Origin: an uncultured Sulfitobacter sp.
GTDB taxonomy: Bacteria; Pseudomonadota; Alphaproteobacteria; Rhodobacterales; Rhodobacteraceae
Direction of reading: 5' to 3'
Assembly (NCBI GenBank): GCA_938003685.1
Contig: CALKXT010000030.1
Coordinates: 1 to 64,000, forward strand
DNA length: 64,000 nucleotides
Both the position numbers and the translations under genes were made by a program. Below, piece after piece: positions 7,922 through 15,769 of the stretch. A model generated the notes under the pieces. That model was not told the origin of the DNA. It did no database searches and saw nothing but the letters and a program-made list of their open reading frames with translations. Position 1 is the stretch's first letter; each line of letters starts with the position of its first letter.

Positions 7922-8958
7922 AGCAGCGACCCGGTATAAGAAACCCCGTTATCGGTTGTGATCTGGCCAATTTCGATTGCAGCATGACCATCTGTTGCAA
8001 AAGCTGCCTTGGCCGCTTCAACCTTATCCGCAGGAACCACAGCAATCATGCCCAATCCCGCGTTAAACGTCTTGAGCAATTCAGCTTCAGCCATACCGCC
8101 TTGTGCGGCCAACCATTTGAATACAGGCGGTAAATCCCACGACCCCAGATCAATCTGCGCGCCCATACCTTCGGGCAACACACGCGGCAGGTTTTCGGTC
8201 AAACCACCACCGGTAATATGGGCCAAGGCATTCACACAATCACCCCGTAATGCAGCAACAGCACCTTTGACATAAAGTTTGGTAGGCGTCAGCAGCGCCT
8301 CACCCAAGGTGCCTTCCCCAAACGGGCTGGCATCACCCCAACCAAGGCCACTGACCTCAACAATCTTGCGCACAAGGCTGTAGCCATTTGAATGTACACC
8401 GTCACTTGGCAGGCCCAATAGCACATCACCAACCGCCACATCGCGTGGCAATTCAGTGCCGCGTTCCATCGCACCAACCGAGAAACCGGCCAGATCAAAG
8501 TCACCCGCGTGGTACATCCCCGGCATTTCTGCTGTTTCGCCACCGATCAACGCACAACCGGACTGCGCACAGCCTTCTGCAATGCCTTCGATGATCCGCG
8601 CGGCTTGATCCAATTCAAGCTTGCCCGTTGCGAAGTAATCAAGAAAAAACAAAGGCTCCGCCCCTTGGCAGACCAGATCATTCACGCACATCGCAACCAG
8701 ATCAATACCAATGCTATCGACATTGCCCGTATCAATCGCGATCCGCAGCTTGGTACCGACACCGTCCGTGGCTGCAACCAGTACCGGATCCGTAAACCCT
8801 GCCCCTTTGAGATCAAACAACGCGCCAAAGCCACCCAATCCCGACATCACCCCGGGCCGCGCTGTGCGCTTGGCCGCAGGTTTGATGCGTTCAACCAGCG
8901 CGTTGCCCGCGTCAATATCAACGCCTGCGTCTGCGTATGTGATGCCGTTCTTTGTCAT
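7918..8958 (-). CDS. purM: Phosphoribosylformylglycinamidine cyclo-ligase (AIR synthase)
   Basis: A 346-residue PurM that closes the imidazole ring, turning FGAM into AIR with ATP. Characteristic segments are [13 protein letters not shown] at the N terminus, [10 protein letters not shown] and [25 protein letters not shown] in the ATP-binding half, and [13 protein letters not shown] in the C-terminal half. The track ORF begins at a TTG at 8964; the ATG two codons later (8958) with GGGGAT upstream is the likelier start. It is first of the purM-purN pair. A palindromic terminator separates it from the OmpA-like gene upstream. Confidence 0.95.
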   Translation of the reverse strand: MTKNGITYADAGVDIDAGNALVERIKPAAKRTARPGVMSGLGGFGALFDLKGAGFTDPVLVAATDGVGTKLRIAIDTGNVDSIGIDLVAMCVNDLVCQGAEPLFFLDYFATGKLELDQAARIIEGIAEGCAQSGCALIGGETAEMPGMYHAGDFDLAGFSVGAMERGTELPRDVAVGDVLLGLPSDGVHSNGYSLVRKIVEVSGLGWGDASPFGEGTLGEALLTPTKLYVKGAVAALRGDCVNALAHITGGGLTENLPRVLPEGMGAQIDLGSWDLPPVFKWLAAQGGMAEAELLKTFNAGLGMIAVVPADKVEAAKAAFATDGHAAIEIGQITTDNGVSYTGSLL

Positions 8959-9051
8959 GCTCAATCCCCGATGTTCAGACGATGACGCCGCGATACCCTA
9001 TCAATCCAAACCAAGCAACCACCGCAAGACGATGAGCGATTGGAGAGTAAA

Positions 9052-9075
9052 AAAAGGGGCCATATGGCCCCTTTT
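9052..9075. terminator. Perfect-palindrome terminator between the OmpA-like gene and purM
   Basis: The 24 bases AAAAGGGGCCATATGGCCCCTTTT are a perfect palindrome. On the reverse strand a run of T continues past the stem, as expected for the end of the OmpA-like gene 39 bp upstream. By symmetry it could work in both directions. Confidence 0.75.
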
Positions 9076-9113
9076 GATAGATCATATTACAGTGACGCCC
9101 CTAACCCTTCAGA

Positions 9114-10295
9114 TCAGTTTGAAACAATCTGAAAGTCGACCCGACTGTTTGGCAACCCAGGCTGACCCGCGATACCGACAGAAAAAGACGGTGCAGAAAT
9201 CAAAATCCGGTCCTGAGAGAAACCAGCAGATTTCAAATTACTTAACATAGCCAAGGCCCTCATTCTGCCTGTGGCAACGCTTTCGCGTGTGCCCGGCTCA
9301 TCCGTATGATGGCCAACAATCCGCAACCACGCACCTTCGCAGCGCGCAACCTCAGCTGCCAAATTGAACACAGCGTCCATTTGACTGGATGGTGCTGTTA
9401 TCGCGTTCACCGAATAGAATTGACGCGCTTGCTCTGCTGCAAACTCAAGCTCGCCCACACAATCAGCAGCAGGTTTTTGCCACTGCTGGGCGGACTGGGT
9501 AAAGCTGGCCTTTTGCACTATCGGTACAATCGAAAACTCAACCCGGCGGTCATAATAGGCCGAATCCTCTGGCCCTTGGACATTTGAACCTTGCTTGTCC
9601 CCATGTCCAATCGCGACAAAATTTGTTGTGTCAATTCCTGAAGCGGAAAGACGATTGATAATGGATTGCGCTCGTTTTTCGCTCAAAACTTGATTGATGC
9701 GTGAATCACCTGACGGATCGGAATGGCCTTCAACTTGAACCGTAAAGCCGGGACATTCACTTGCAACCATACCGATCAACCGCGCAGCAGAAAGCCCCGC
9801 ATCCTCACCAGAAAGCCCGCCTGCAGGAAAATATATTTTAGCAGATTCTGCCAGCGCAGTCAGGTCTTCTTGGCACGAGCTATCCACCGTATTATTGGCT
9901 TGCGCTTTGGAAAAGAAATCCGCAGCCGTGGTTGCCGTGAGCGCAACGGTTTGTGGTTTTAATGCGACTTCTGGCTGAACCTCAGGCGTAAGAGCCAAGA
10001 CGTCCAGCGGTGCGTTGCGCGTGACAGTCATTTCAGTTTCATCAAAGTCTGTGGTATTTTGCGCCGCAGATACTGGCGTGTCGATTGCACCCCCTGCATT
10101 TGCTTCCAAAGCAGCTTGTACCGACGCATTCAGAGCTGAAAACCGCTCGTCTTTTATCAACTCCGCCTCTCGTTGAGTATTTTCACCTGCATCAAACAAA
10201 GAAACGCCACTGTCTTTGAACAGATAAATCGTAGCAAAAAATACAATTGCCAATGTTGGTGCGATCCAAGGTAGATTATTTCTTAAGAGTCTCAT
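9114..10295 (-). CDS. Membrane-anchored protein with two OmpA-like domains
   Basis: A protein of about 393 residues. One N-terminal membrane segment (about 8-25, starting MRLLRNNLPW) anchors it, with a low-complexity acidic/alanine-rich periplasmic linker to about 150. The first OmpA-like domain contains the peptidoglycan-binding signature GHSDPSGDSRINQVLSEKRAQSI. A second, more divergent domain contains GHHTDEPGTRESVATGRMRALAM and ends at RVDFQIVSN. The first domain probably binds peptidoglycan and the second may be degenerate. The track start at 10337 is a TTG; I chose ATG 10295 because the membrane segment follows at once. The upstream gap carries four palindromic motifs that may control it. 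Confidence 0.75.
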   Translation of the reverse strand: MRLLRNNLPWIAPTLAIVFFATIYLFKDSGVSLFDAGENTQREAELIKDERFSALNASVQAALEANAGGAIDTPVSAAQNTTDFDETEMTVTRNAPLDVLALTPEVQPEVALKPQTVALTATTAADFFSKAQANNTVDSSCQEDLTALAESAKIYFPAGGLSGEDAGLSAARLIGMVASECPGFTVQVEGHSDPSGDSRINQVLSEKRAQSIINRLSASGIDTTNFVAIGHGDKQGSNVQGPEDSAYYDRRVEFSIVPIVQKASFTQSAQQWQKPAADCVGELEFAAEQARQFYSVNAITAPSSQMDAVFNLAAEVARCEGAWLRIVGHHTDEPGTRESVATGRMRALAMLSNLKSAGFSQDRILISAPSFSVGIAGQPGLPNSRVDFQIVSN

Positions 10296-10365
10296 TTTGC
10301 TCGTAGCCCCCCAGCTAAGTCTTGCCTGTTTGTGCAACGGCCAGCATCATATTGCCGATCCATCT

Positions 10366-10491
10366 ACCTATAGATGGAAATGTGGTGACCACGTCAACAT
10401 ATAGGTGTGTGTTTTGGGCGTGAAATGGATAAAACAGTATAAAATCTGGCATATGGTGATCAAAAACTATAGCTCGACACAACCTATAGGT
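10366..10491. promoter_or_regulatory. Array of four ACCTATAGGT-like palindromes
   Basis: ACCTATAGAT (10366-10375), ACATATAGGT (10397-10406), AACTATAGCT (10465-10474) and a perfect ACCTATAGGT (10482-10491) share the core CTATAG or close to it. The first lies in a longer inverted repeat, CATCTA-CCTA-TAGATG. They sit 71-196 bp upstream of the OmpA-like start. They look like operators of a dimeric regulator that I cannot name; chance similarity in an AT-rich gap is not excluded. Confidence 0.4.
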
Positions 10492-10632
10492 GCGTATATT
10501 CCAGAATTCTTGCAGTGACGCGGTTTTTACAATGAAAATTGTGTTTGCGCTATCTGGCCCAATTCATCAGGTGATTCACCCACACAATGTCTTGACGAAA
10601 CCATCTCATCCGCATACCCACGCGCCCATGGC

Positions 10633-10709
10633 GGGCCTGTAGCTCAGTTGGTTAGAGCAGAGCGCTCATAACGCTTTGGTCGTAGGTTCGAGTCCTACCG
10701 GGCCTACCA
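10633..10709 (+). tRNA. tRNA with CAU anticodon (tRNA-Ile2 or elongator tRNA-Met)
   Basis: The 77-nt cloverleaf includes an encoded CCA. The anticodon loop is CTCATAA, giving CAU, and the T arm is GTAGG-TTCGAGT-CCTAC. The acceptor pairs as GGGCCTG with CGGGCCT, with G1 facing U72. The TTGGTCG variable region resembles bacterial tRNA-Ile2, whose C34 becomes lysidine through TilS; the elongator Met identity cannot be excluded by eye. It is not the initiator tRNA, because the anticodon stem lacks the three G-C pairs. Confidence 0.9.
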
Positions 10710-10827
10710 TATTTGATATTTTCAAAACGCATCCCCGTTAGCTGCACAACCTTTCTATTGATGTTGGTTGTGGTCAGTTGGTGCGTTCGTTAGGCTTTGG
10801 TATTTTAGTATTTAAAGGTCATTATTA

Positions 10828-11964
10828 ATGAAAATTTTAGTTGTAGGTGCAGGTTTCGCCGGAAGCGTCTATGCACGCCTTGGTGCCGAAGCTGGCCATG
10901 CAGTAAGTATCATTGATAGCAAGCCTCATTTGGGTGGCAGCGCACATGACCGCATGGTTGAAGGCTTGCGGGTAAACGACTACGGCCCACACCTTTTTAA
11001 CACCAGCAACATGCGGGTGGTTTCGTGGCTCAGCCGATTCACCGAGTGGACGTCTTATACACATGTGGCCCGCGCCCTTTTGCCCAGTGGCGATACCATT
11101 CCGTTCCCATTGAACCTTGATAGTCTTGATGCATTGAAAGTCGCTGGTTACGATACGGCCCCGACATATCCGGCGCTGCCAATCACCAAGGATACCACGG
11201 CGCGGGCGTGGTTGAGGTCCATCATCAGTGATGATCTGATAGATTTGTTTTTCGTCAGATATGTGCGCAAAATGTGGGGCATTTCGCTGGATGAACTGCC
11301 CGCGAAGGTCGTTCAACGCGTCCATGTACGTGAAAACAGAGATCCACGCAGCTTTCCAAAAGCGCAATTTCAAGCGTTGCCGCGTGATGGGTATGCAGCC
11401 TTGTTTACCAACATGTTAAACCATCCCCGGATCTCGATCACTTTGAACCAGTCCTTTGAACACACCATGCGTCGTGAATTCGATATGGTGTTCTGTTCAA
11501 TGCCAATTGATCTGTTTTACGATCAAGTCCATGGCGCACTGCCTTATCGTTCAGTACGGTTTCACACGTTTTCGCAAGATATCGACCCTTCAGGTGGCTG
11601 TGCGACGCTCAACATGACCGACCTGTCGACCTATACACGCAAGACCTATTGGCAGCATGTAACGGGTAAGGGCCGTGCGCCGTTTGTGACCACCTTTGAA
11701 GAACCCTGTCGTCCAGAGGAAAACGCGGGCGAACGCTATTATCCAATGCGCACGATTGGCGGGGGTGAGGACGCGCTGCTGGCCAAGTACCAGAAAATTG
11801 CAGACGCTGAGTCGCATAGGCTAAAGTTCATCGGGCGTTGTGGTGCGTTTCAGTATCTAAATATGGATCAGGTGGTTGGACAAAGCCTGCAAGGCGCGAT
11901 GCGGTTTTTTGGGGGTGGCGAAGGAGGCCTGCAATCAGACGCAGTACTGCAAACGGCAACCTAA
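10828..11964 (+). CDS. glf: UDP-galactopyranose mutase
   Basis: A 378-residue flavoenzyme that interconverts UDP-galactopyranose and UDP-galactofuranose for surface polysaccharide synthesis. The FAD-binding motif GAGFAGSV is at about residues 7-14. It is followed by the family blocks PHLGGSAHD, NDYGPHLFNT and, in the C-terminal half, PFVTTFEEP and ERYYPMRT. The length is close to the usual 370-390. An AAAGG lies upstream of ATG 10828. No galactofuranosyltransferase or other sugar gene is next to it. It sits just after a tRNA gene, so it may have been acquired alone. Confidence 0.93.
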   Translation: MKILVVGAGFAGSVYARLGAEAGHAVSIIDSKPHLGGSAHDRMVEGLRVNDYGPHLFNTSNMRVVSWLSRFTEWTSYTHVARALLPSGDTIPFPLNLDSLDALKVAGYDTAPTYPALPITKDTTARAWLRSIISDDLIDLFFVRYVRKMWGISLDELPAKVVQRVHVRENRDPRSFPKAQFQALPRDGYAALFTNMLNHPRISITLNQSFEHTMRREFDMVFCSMPIDLFYDQVHGALPYRSVRFHTFSQDIDPSGGCATLNMTDLSTYTRKTYWQHVTGKGRAPFVTTFEEPCRPEENAGERYYPMRTIGGGEDALLAKYQKIADAESHRLKFIGRCGAFQYLNMDQVVGQSLQGAMRFFGGGEGGLQSDAVLQTAT

Positions 11965-12010
11965 TCGTTCTAGAACCGTGATTCCAAAGACCCGCATGCG
12001 CCCAACCATA

Positions 12011-12460
12011 TCAACGCGTCGCACTCACATGCCAATTGATGGTCATTTCTGCAACGGTTTCGCCGCCCGCGTCTTGGATATTGACCGTAACATCAAAGGC
12101 CACTTTGCCCTCATCCTTAATCGTTTTCATCAATTCAGCACCGGGGGCAGATGTTTTAGCCTGGGCGGTCAACATACCCTTAGCAATGCGTTTAAAGGTA
12201 ATACCCGCAGTCGCTGCAACCGGACGCATCTCTAAAATTACAGGTGCCAAAGCCCCCGCCATTGCCGCACCTGATGCCGCTTCGCCCAGCGTGAACATCG
12301 CACCGGCATGCATAGATTGAATGTGGTTCGAAATCTCATCACGCTGATCCAGCGATGCACTGGCCGCGCCATCCCCCACCTCTAGCAAGGTGATGCCGAC
12401 ATGGTTTTGAAATGGCACTATTGCGCTTAGTTGGGCTTTGATCATGTCATAAGGGGTCAT
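12011..12460 (-). CDS. Hotdog-fold thioesterase (PaaI/DUF4442-like)
   Basis: A protein of about 149 residues with a single hotdog domain of the PaaI/YiiD-like group. The helix HIQSMHAGAMFTLGEAASG (about 48-66) corresponds to the central hotdog helix, with the His-Ala-Gly start typical of these acyl-CoA thioesterases. The rest forms the beta sheet, ending with the EMTINWHVS strand. The track ORF begins at 12505, but ATG 12460 follows a good GGAG at 8 bases, and the upstream ATG at 12487 has none. The substrate is unknown. It lies downstream of the histidine kinase gene and could share its transcript. Confidence 0.75.
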   Translation of the reverse strand: MTPYDMIKAQLSAIVPFQNHVGITLLEVGDGAASASLDQRDEISNHIQSMHAGAMFTLGEAASGAAMAGALAPVILEMRPVAATAGITFKRIAKGMLTAQAKTSAPGAELMKTIKDEGKVAFDVTVNIQDAGGETVAEMTINWHVSATR

Positions 12461-12552
12461 TTGCAGGGCTCCGGTTTCTGATTTCATCAGAACGTCGCAG
12501 ATCAAAGTCGGGCGGACAATTGTACCGCCACGTCACATGGTCCCCTCACACC

Positions 12553-13896
12553 TTATCGCGCAATGACAATGTCAGCGCGTAACCCCCCCATGCGTGCCGA
12601 TTCACCCAGCCGCAACACGCCACCATGGGCACGTGCTATGTCCGTCGCAATGGCAAGGCCAAGCCCCACACCGCTGCCTTTGTCTTGGTTGCGTGCAGGG
12701 TCAAGCCGCGTAAACGGTCGCGTTGCCTCTGTGCGGCGATTTTCTGGGATGCCGGGACCATCGTCTTCAATCCGAATACGTAGGGTCTTGTCACTCAACA
12801 TAACCGACACTTCTGCCCGAGCCCCGTAACGCACCGCGTTTGAAATCAGGTTATCTATGGCGCGACGCATCGCGATTTTGCGCATCATGACCACGCCTGT
12901 TCCCTCACCTTCACCATCAAGCAAGGTCACATCGCGCCCGGCGCGCTTGGCCTCTGCGACGATCTGGGCAATGAAATCGCTTGGGACAACCTCCTCTGGG
13001 TCGCCCTCGGCTGCACCTTTGGCAAAGTTCAGGAACTCATCCAACATACGCTGCATGTCATCCACGTCTTGCAACAGCGGTGCGGCCTCGTCGTCCTCTA
13101 GCATCGACAGGCTAAGCCGCATCCGCGTGAGCGGTGTGCGCAGATCATGACTGACCCCTGACAGCATCAAGGTGCGTTGTTCAATCTGGCGTTCAATCCG
13201 GTTGCGCATGTCCACAAAAGCATTGCCCGCCGCACGTACTTCAACTGCACCACCGGGCGTATAAGGTTCATGGCGCCCGCGTCCAAAAGCCTCTGCAACA
13301 CGGGCCAGCCGTTTGATCGGACGCAATTGATTGCGCAGATAGATCGACGCAATCAACGTCATTAAAATGCCGAAAAACACCGTGTAGACGAACAACTGAT
13401 GCGGGTTAGCCGCTGAAATGCGCCTACGGTCAAATTGCAACTCCACCGGGCCGTTCTTGGAGGACACATACAGCAACACATCTCGGCCAGACTGCAAGTC
13501 GACCGCTTGCAACCCCTCCAGCATATCAGACAAGCGCTTGGTCAAAACCAAACCGGAAAAATCATACCAAGACCGTGTGCTTTTACCTGGCACTTGGCTC
13601 ACCGTGACGGGGCGCACCAAAATATCTAGCGGACCCGCAACAGCACTTATCTGAACACCAATATCACCCATATCCGCCGCAGCATCGACTTGTGTCATCA
13701 CCATGCGCAATTCACGTAAAACCGTGTCGGTCATTTGCGTGGTCACACCTTCAAAATGGCGCTGCGCAAAGATCACTGTGACAACCAATTGCAAGAACAC
13801 CACAGGCAACAGCAAAATCAAGGCAGCCCGCCCATAGATGCCACGTGGAAGATATCGTTTGAGCCAGACAAAGAACATGTCGTAAAGCTTAACCAC
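12553..13896 (-). CDS. EnvZ-like sensor histidine kinase
   Basis: A membrane sensor kinase of about 447 residues. A first membrane segment (RAALILLLPVVFLQLVVTVIF) is followed by a periplasmic sensor region. A second segment (VYTVFFGILMTLIASIYL) leads into a HAMP domain (NQLRPIKRLARVAEAFGRG). The HisKA box is GVSHDLRTPLTRMRL, and the HATPase domain shows DNLISNAVRYG, EDDGPGIP and GVGLGLAIATDIARAHGG. The layout matches EnvZ. The start is unsure: GTG 13896 has a strong AGGGGGG ahead of it, ATG 13878 has weaker support, and the track uses a TTG at 13920. No response regulator gene is adjacent. Confidence 0.88.
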   Translation of the reverse strand: MVKLYDMFFVWLKRYLPRGIYGRAALILLLPVVFLQLVVTVIFAQRHFEGVTTQMTDTVLRELRMVMTQVDAAADMGDIGVQISAVAGPLDILVRPVTVSQVPGKSTRSWYDFSGLVLTKRLSDMLEGLQAVDLQSGRDVLLYVSSKNGPVELQFDRRRISAANPHQLFVYTVFFGILMTLIASIYLRNQLRPIKRLARVAEAFGRGRHEPYTPGGAVEVRAAGNAFVDMRNRIERQIEQRTLMLSGVSHDLRTPLTRMRLSLSMLEDDEAAPLLQDVDDMQRMLDEFLNFAKGAAEGDPEEVVPSDFIAQIVAEAKRAGRDVTLLDGEGEGTGVVMMRKIAMRRAIDNLISNAVRYGARAEVSVMLSDKTLRIRIEDDGPGIPENRRTEATRPFTRLDPARNQDKGSGVGLGLAIATDIARAHGGVLRLGESARMGGLRADIVIAR

Positions 13897-13923
13897 CGCG
13901 CCCCCCCTGCGAAAGGCCAAACC

Positions 13924-14835
13924 ATGCTGCCTGATGATGACTTTAATCCAATTATCGGCATAGCCGCGGTGTTAGAGCCGGGATTGCGCAGGATTGTCGC
14001 CCCCAACCCCTCGCCCATGACGCATCGCGGAACCAATACCTATCTGATCGGGGACAGCGCACTGGCGGTTATCGACCCGGGACCAGATTCCCCCGCGCAC
14101 CTTGACGCAATCTTGGCCGCTGTGCAGCCGGGCCAACACATCAGCCATATCATTGTGACCCACACCCATCTTGATCATTCGCCCCTTGCACGGCCTTTGG
14201 CAGATAGATGCGGCGCGCCTGTGTTGGCCTTCGGGGATGCCACCGCAGGGCGATCAAGCGTGATGCGCCAACTGGCCGCCAGCGGATTGATGGGCGGCGG
14301 TGAGGGTATCGATATAGAGTTCCTGCCCGATGTTATCCTAAAGGATGAAGAAGTTATTTCCGGCGACGGCTGGACCCTAGAAGCGCTGCACACCCCCGGT
14401 CATATTGGCAACCACCTGTGCCTTGCGTGGGGCGATGCCTGCCTGACTGCAGATCATGTGATGGGCTGGGCGTCCTCGCTGGTATCGCCCCCGGATGGTG
14501 ATCTAACCGACTTCATGACGTCCTGCGCGCAACTGCAAACCCGCAACTGGCGTATCTTCTATCCAGGTCACGGCGCACCTGTTGACGATCCAGCAGCACG
14601 ACTTGACTGGCTTGTGAGCCATAGAAATTCTCGCGAAGCAGCAATCTTAACCGAACTGGCGAAAGGCCCAAGCACAGCAGAAACGCTCGCCGCGCAGATC
14701 TATACACAAACGCCCCCTGCTCTTTTGGGTGCTGCAACGCGAAACGTCCTTGCACATCTTATTGATCTATCAGGAAAATCCACAGTTGAACCGGTTGGAG
14801 CACTGCACGCCGCAGCATCCTTTCGCATCCGCTAA
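13924..14835 (+). CDS. MBL-fold metallo-hydrolase (LACTB2-like, winged-helix tail)
   Basis: A 303-residue metallo-beta-lactamase-fold protein. The zinc motif HTHLDH sits at about residues 80-85, with the further ligands in HTPGHIGNH, LTADHV and YPGHG. A C-terminal stretch (about 225-300) looks like the winged-helix domain seen in LACTB2-type hydrolases, which include nucleases and thioester hydrolases. The substrate cannot be inferred. The track ORF starts at 13735 inside the kinase gene; ATG 13924 gives MLPDDDFNPIIG and lies just beyond the divergent kinase start, so both promoters must overlap coding sequence or be very short. Confidence 0.85.
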   Translation: MLPDDDFNPIIGIAAVLEPGLRRIVAPNPSPMTHRGTNTYLIGDSALAVIDPGPDSPAHLDAILAAVQPGQHISHIIVTHTHLDHSPLARPLADRCGAPVLAFGDATAGRSSVMRQLAASGLMGGGEGIDIEFLPDVILKDEEVISGDGWTLEALHTPGHIGNHLCLAWGDACLTADHVMGWASSLVSPPDGDLTDFMTSCAQLQTRNWRIFYPGHGAPVDDPAARLDWLVSHRNSREAAILTELAKGPSTAETLAAQIYTQTPPALLGAATRNVLAHLIDLSGKSTVEPVGALHAAASFRIR

Positions 14836-14915
14836 ATCTTTTCTCAAAAATCTGCTTTTTTGAAGCAAATCCCTCTGGACGCGCCAAAATCTCACTGCTA
14901 TATCGCCCATACCGT

Positions 14916-14990
14916 TCCGACGTAGCTCAGTGGTAGAGCAGTTGACTGTTAATCAATTGGTCGTAGGTTCGACCCCTACCGTCGGAGCCA
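14916..14990 (+). tRNA. tRNA-Asn (GTT)
   Basis: A 75-nt cloverleaf with encoded CCA. The acceptor TCCGACG pairs perfectly with CGTCGGA, the anticodon loop is CTGTTAA (anticodon GUU), and the T arm is GTAGG-TTCGACC-CCTAC. A likely -10 element (CTATAT) lies at about 14898. A strong terminator begins 2 bp after the gene. Confidence 0.96.
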
Positions 14991-14991
14991 T

Positions 14992-15030
14992 AAAAAGCCA
15001 ACAAGTACAATTACTTGTTGGCTTTTTTGC
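14992..15030 (+). terminator. Terminator of tRNA-Asn
   Basis: AAAAGCCAACAAGTA-CAAT-TACTTGTTGGCTTTT is a perfect 15-bp stem, followed by more T residues. It is directly downstream of the tRNA and is one of the clearest terminators in the window. Confidence 0.9.
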
Positions 15031-15336
15031 TTTTCATGATTTGGTGATTTTTGATTTAAAAAAGCACTACGGAAGCAATGCTCTGGACATTTCAGGCGCA
15101 GCTCGTGCGCAACATTGTAACAAAAGCGGTCTCTCATTTTGACCTTCGTCGAGAACAGCGCATTTCAAAAATTTCCACCCCGAGTAATCCCCTTTGGACT
15201 GTAAAAATACTGCTTTCAGTGGGCCTTGGCTGTCCTTCCAGACACGGTTACGTGGCCACTGTTTTTATATGGTGCGCAGATTATGAAGAAAGCCTCTGAT
15301 CGATTTGCCTAGCGATCTCTAACCCATCCCATACGA
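15031..15336. other. Intergenic stretch without a convincing gene
   Basis: About 306 bp between the tRNA-Asn terminator and the end of the reverse-strand gene. It is AT-rich in its first part. Small ORFs exist (for example a 73-codon ORF at 15078-15299), but the translation has no recognisable motif and no good ribosome site. I found no repeat of the tRNA 3' end and no integrase remnant. Confidence 0.5.
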
Positions 15337-15618
15337 TCAAAATTCATCATTCTCAGGCACAGTCCCAAACCGCGCTAAAAACGTCGGCACGCTGACTTCG
15401 CCAGAGCTTGGGTCCTCCGTAACCATATAGGCATCTGCGCCAACACAGTCCTCGGAACGGGATTCACGCTCGGCTCGTTCTTCTGCCTGTGACGCGTTAG
15501 TGTACTGAAATTGCTTGCCGATGTGCAGGCTAGCCTGCTTGCCAGCCCCAGCACGCTTTTCAATGTAGGTTTGGCAAATGTAATGAATTTTTGGGACATT
15601 TTCGTCTGTGTCGGTCAT
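15337..15618 (-). CDS. Small conserved hypothetical protein (93 aa)
   Basis: A 93-residue soluble protein starting MTDTDENVPKIHYICQTY. The track ORF begins at 15693, but ATG 15618 is preceded by a near-ideal GGAGGAA at 7 bases. It has two cysteines (YICQTY and EDCVGADAY) and a charged centre (QAEERAERESRSEDC). The end, DPSSGEVSVPTFLARFGTVPENDEF, looks structured. I do not recognise a named family, although it resembles small conserved proteins seen in Rhodobacteraceae. No signal peptide or membrane segment is visible, and no neighbour suggests a role. Confidence 0.6.
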   Translation of the reverse strand: MTDTDENVPKIHYICQTYIEKRAGAGKQASLHIGKQFQYTNASQAEERAERESRSEDCVGADAYMVTEDPSSGEVSVPTFLARFGTVPENDEF

Positions 15619-15769
15619 CGCTGGGTTCCTCCGATTCCGATTTGGAACAAAATAAGAACAAATGTGATGTTTAGCAATAGACGACTGTACCATGTAGAAC
15701 GATAGATACTTCTATCTCCAAACACTTTTGCTTGTATCCACCTCTCAATAGCGCCATTTCTTGCGCCAT

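Noticed and set aside
10633-15030. tRNA-flanked region as a genomic island
   Set aside because: No integrase, no direct repeat of the tRNA 3' end and mostly housekeeping genes; only glf looks out of place.
15078-15299. 73-aa ORF after tRNA-Asn
   Set aside because: No ribosome site and no recognisable motif; I treat the region as non-coding.
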